From positions 868,001-932,000 of the forward strand of contig NZ_CP142016.1 of the NCBI RefSeq assembly GCF_035666175.1: a stretch of 64,000 bases of DNA, given 5' to 3'. The stretch comes from Riemerella anatipestifer (GTDB lineage Bacteria; Bacteroidota; Bacteroidia; Flavobacteriales; Weeksellaceae). The notes below the pieces were generated by a model, which was not told the DNA's origin, did no database searches, and was given only the letters and a program-made list of their open reading frames with translations. The position numbers and the translations under genes were made by a program. Positions 63,900 to 64,000 of this stretch are shown here, piece after piece. Positions within the stretch are counted from its first letter, which is position 1, and each line of letters opens with the position of its first letter.

Positions 63900-64000
63900 T
63901 TATTCAAAAATATAATTAAGTGTTACACTTAGTACTTGTTCCGATTTTTTCTTCTCTGTATTTAGGTCTCCTGTGTATGATTCCACCATATTACGATAAG
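63900..64000 (-). CDS. C-terminus of an outer-membrane protein (runs off window)
   Basis: The last 33 codons on the minus strand read YRNMVESYTGDLNTEKKKSE followed by QVLSVTLNYIFE and TAA at 63902-63900. The final amphipathic strand with aromatic residues is typical of a beta-barrel C-terminus. Nothing else can be said from this piece. Confidence 0.6.
   Translation of the reverse strand, partial: YRNMVESYTGDLNTEKKKSEQVLSVTLNYIFE

Overview
The window looks like Riemerella anatipestifer (Flavobacteriales, Weeksellaceae). The basis is a Cas13b whose reconstructed sequence I recognise as the R. anatipestifer type, eight copies of an IS982-family element matching ISRa1, tandem OmpA-type antigens, type IX secretion sorting domains, gldD, and promoters of the Bacteroidetes form TTG...TAnnTTTG. 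The DNA is AT-rich, and Shine-Dalgarno sequences are weak or absent.

Layout. 0-11 kb is ordinary chromosome: the N-terminus of a secreted protein, a (GT)20 microsatellite, rng, a 30-residue basic protein, HU, mutY, gldD, a PfkB kinase, a two-domain parvulin chaperone, alaS and glk. 11-17.8 kb is a type VI-B CRISPR locus: cas13b (broken by two nested ISRa1 copies), a csx28-like membrane protein gene, and an array of nine 30-nt spacers. The array mixes ordinary 36-nt repeats with 86-89-nt repeats that carry a structured insert. 18-21 kb holds an HU-like/DUF4469 gene, a FISUMP-domain surface protein and an ISRa1 copy. 21.4-24.9 kb is the right end of an element integrated at a tRNA-Met: the 3' half of a DUF262/DUF1524 nuclease gene, a MerR-like gene with a palindromic operator, a 57-residue protein and a large serine recombinase. 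25-43 kb is mostly core genome: a TlpA-like protein, a T9SS protein, clpX, HIT, greA, a Rieske-like lipoprotein, a decayed dtd, sppA, folK, two ompA genes, an M3 peptidase, and a TonB receptor broken by an IS1-family element next to a truncated trehalase. 43-47 kb has ISRa1 copies around the 5' half of the same DUF262 gene and its damaged upstream partner. 47-49 kb has a truncated surface protein and a second HU-like/DUF4469 gene, inverted relative to the first. 49-64 kb is core genome again (xth, dus, thioredoxin-fold protein, lipoprotein, coiled-coil protein behind a 21-bp tandem repeat, large outer-membrane barrel, T9SS proteins, thyA, M1 aminopeptidase), with two more ISRa1 copies around thyA.

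The main theme is IS-driven decay of accessory and defence functions. Target duplications let two interrupted genes be rejoined exactly: cas13b (12,102 to 14,071) and the TonB receptor (40,819 to 41,549). A third, the DUF262/DUF1524 gene, rejoins in frame from halves 23 kb apart on opposite strands. Four of the eight ISRa1 copies lack target duplications, which points to deletions, inversions or other rearrangements. The CRISPR effector is therefore probably inactive in this strain, although the array and the csx28-like gene look intact.
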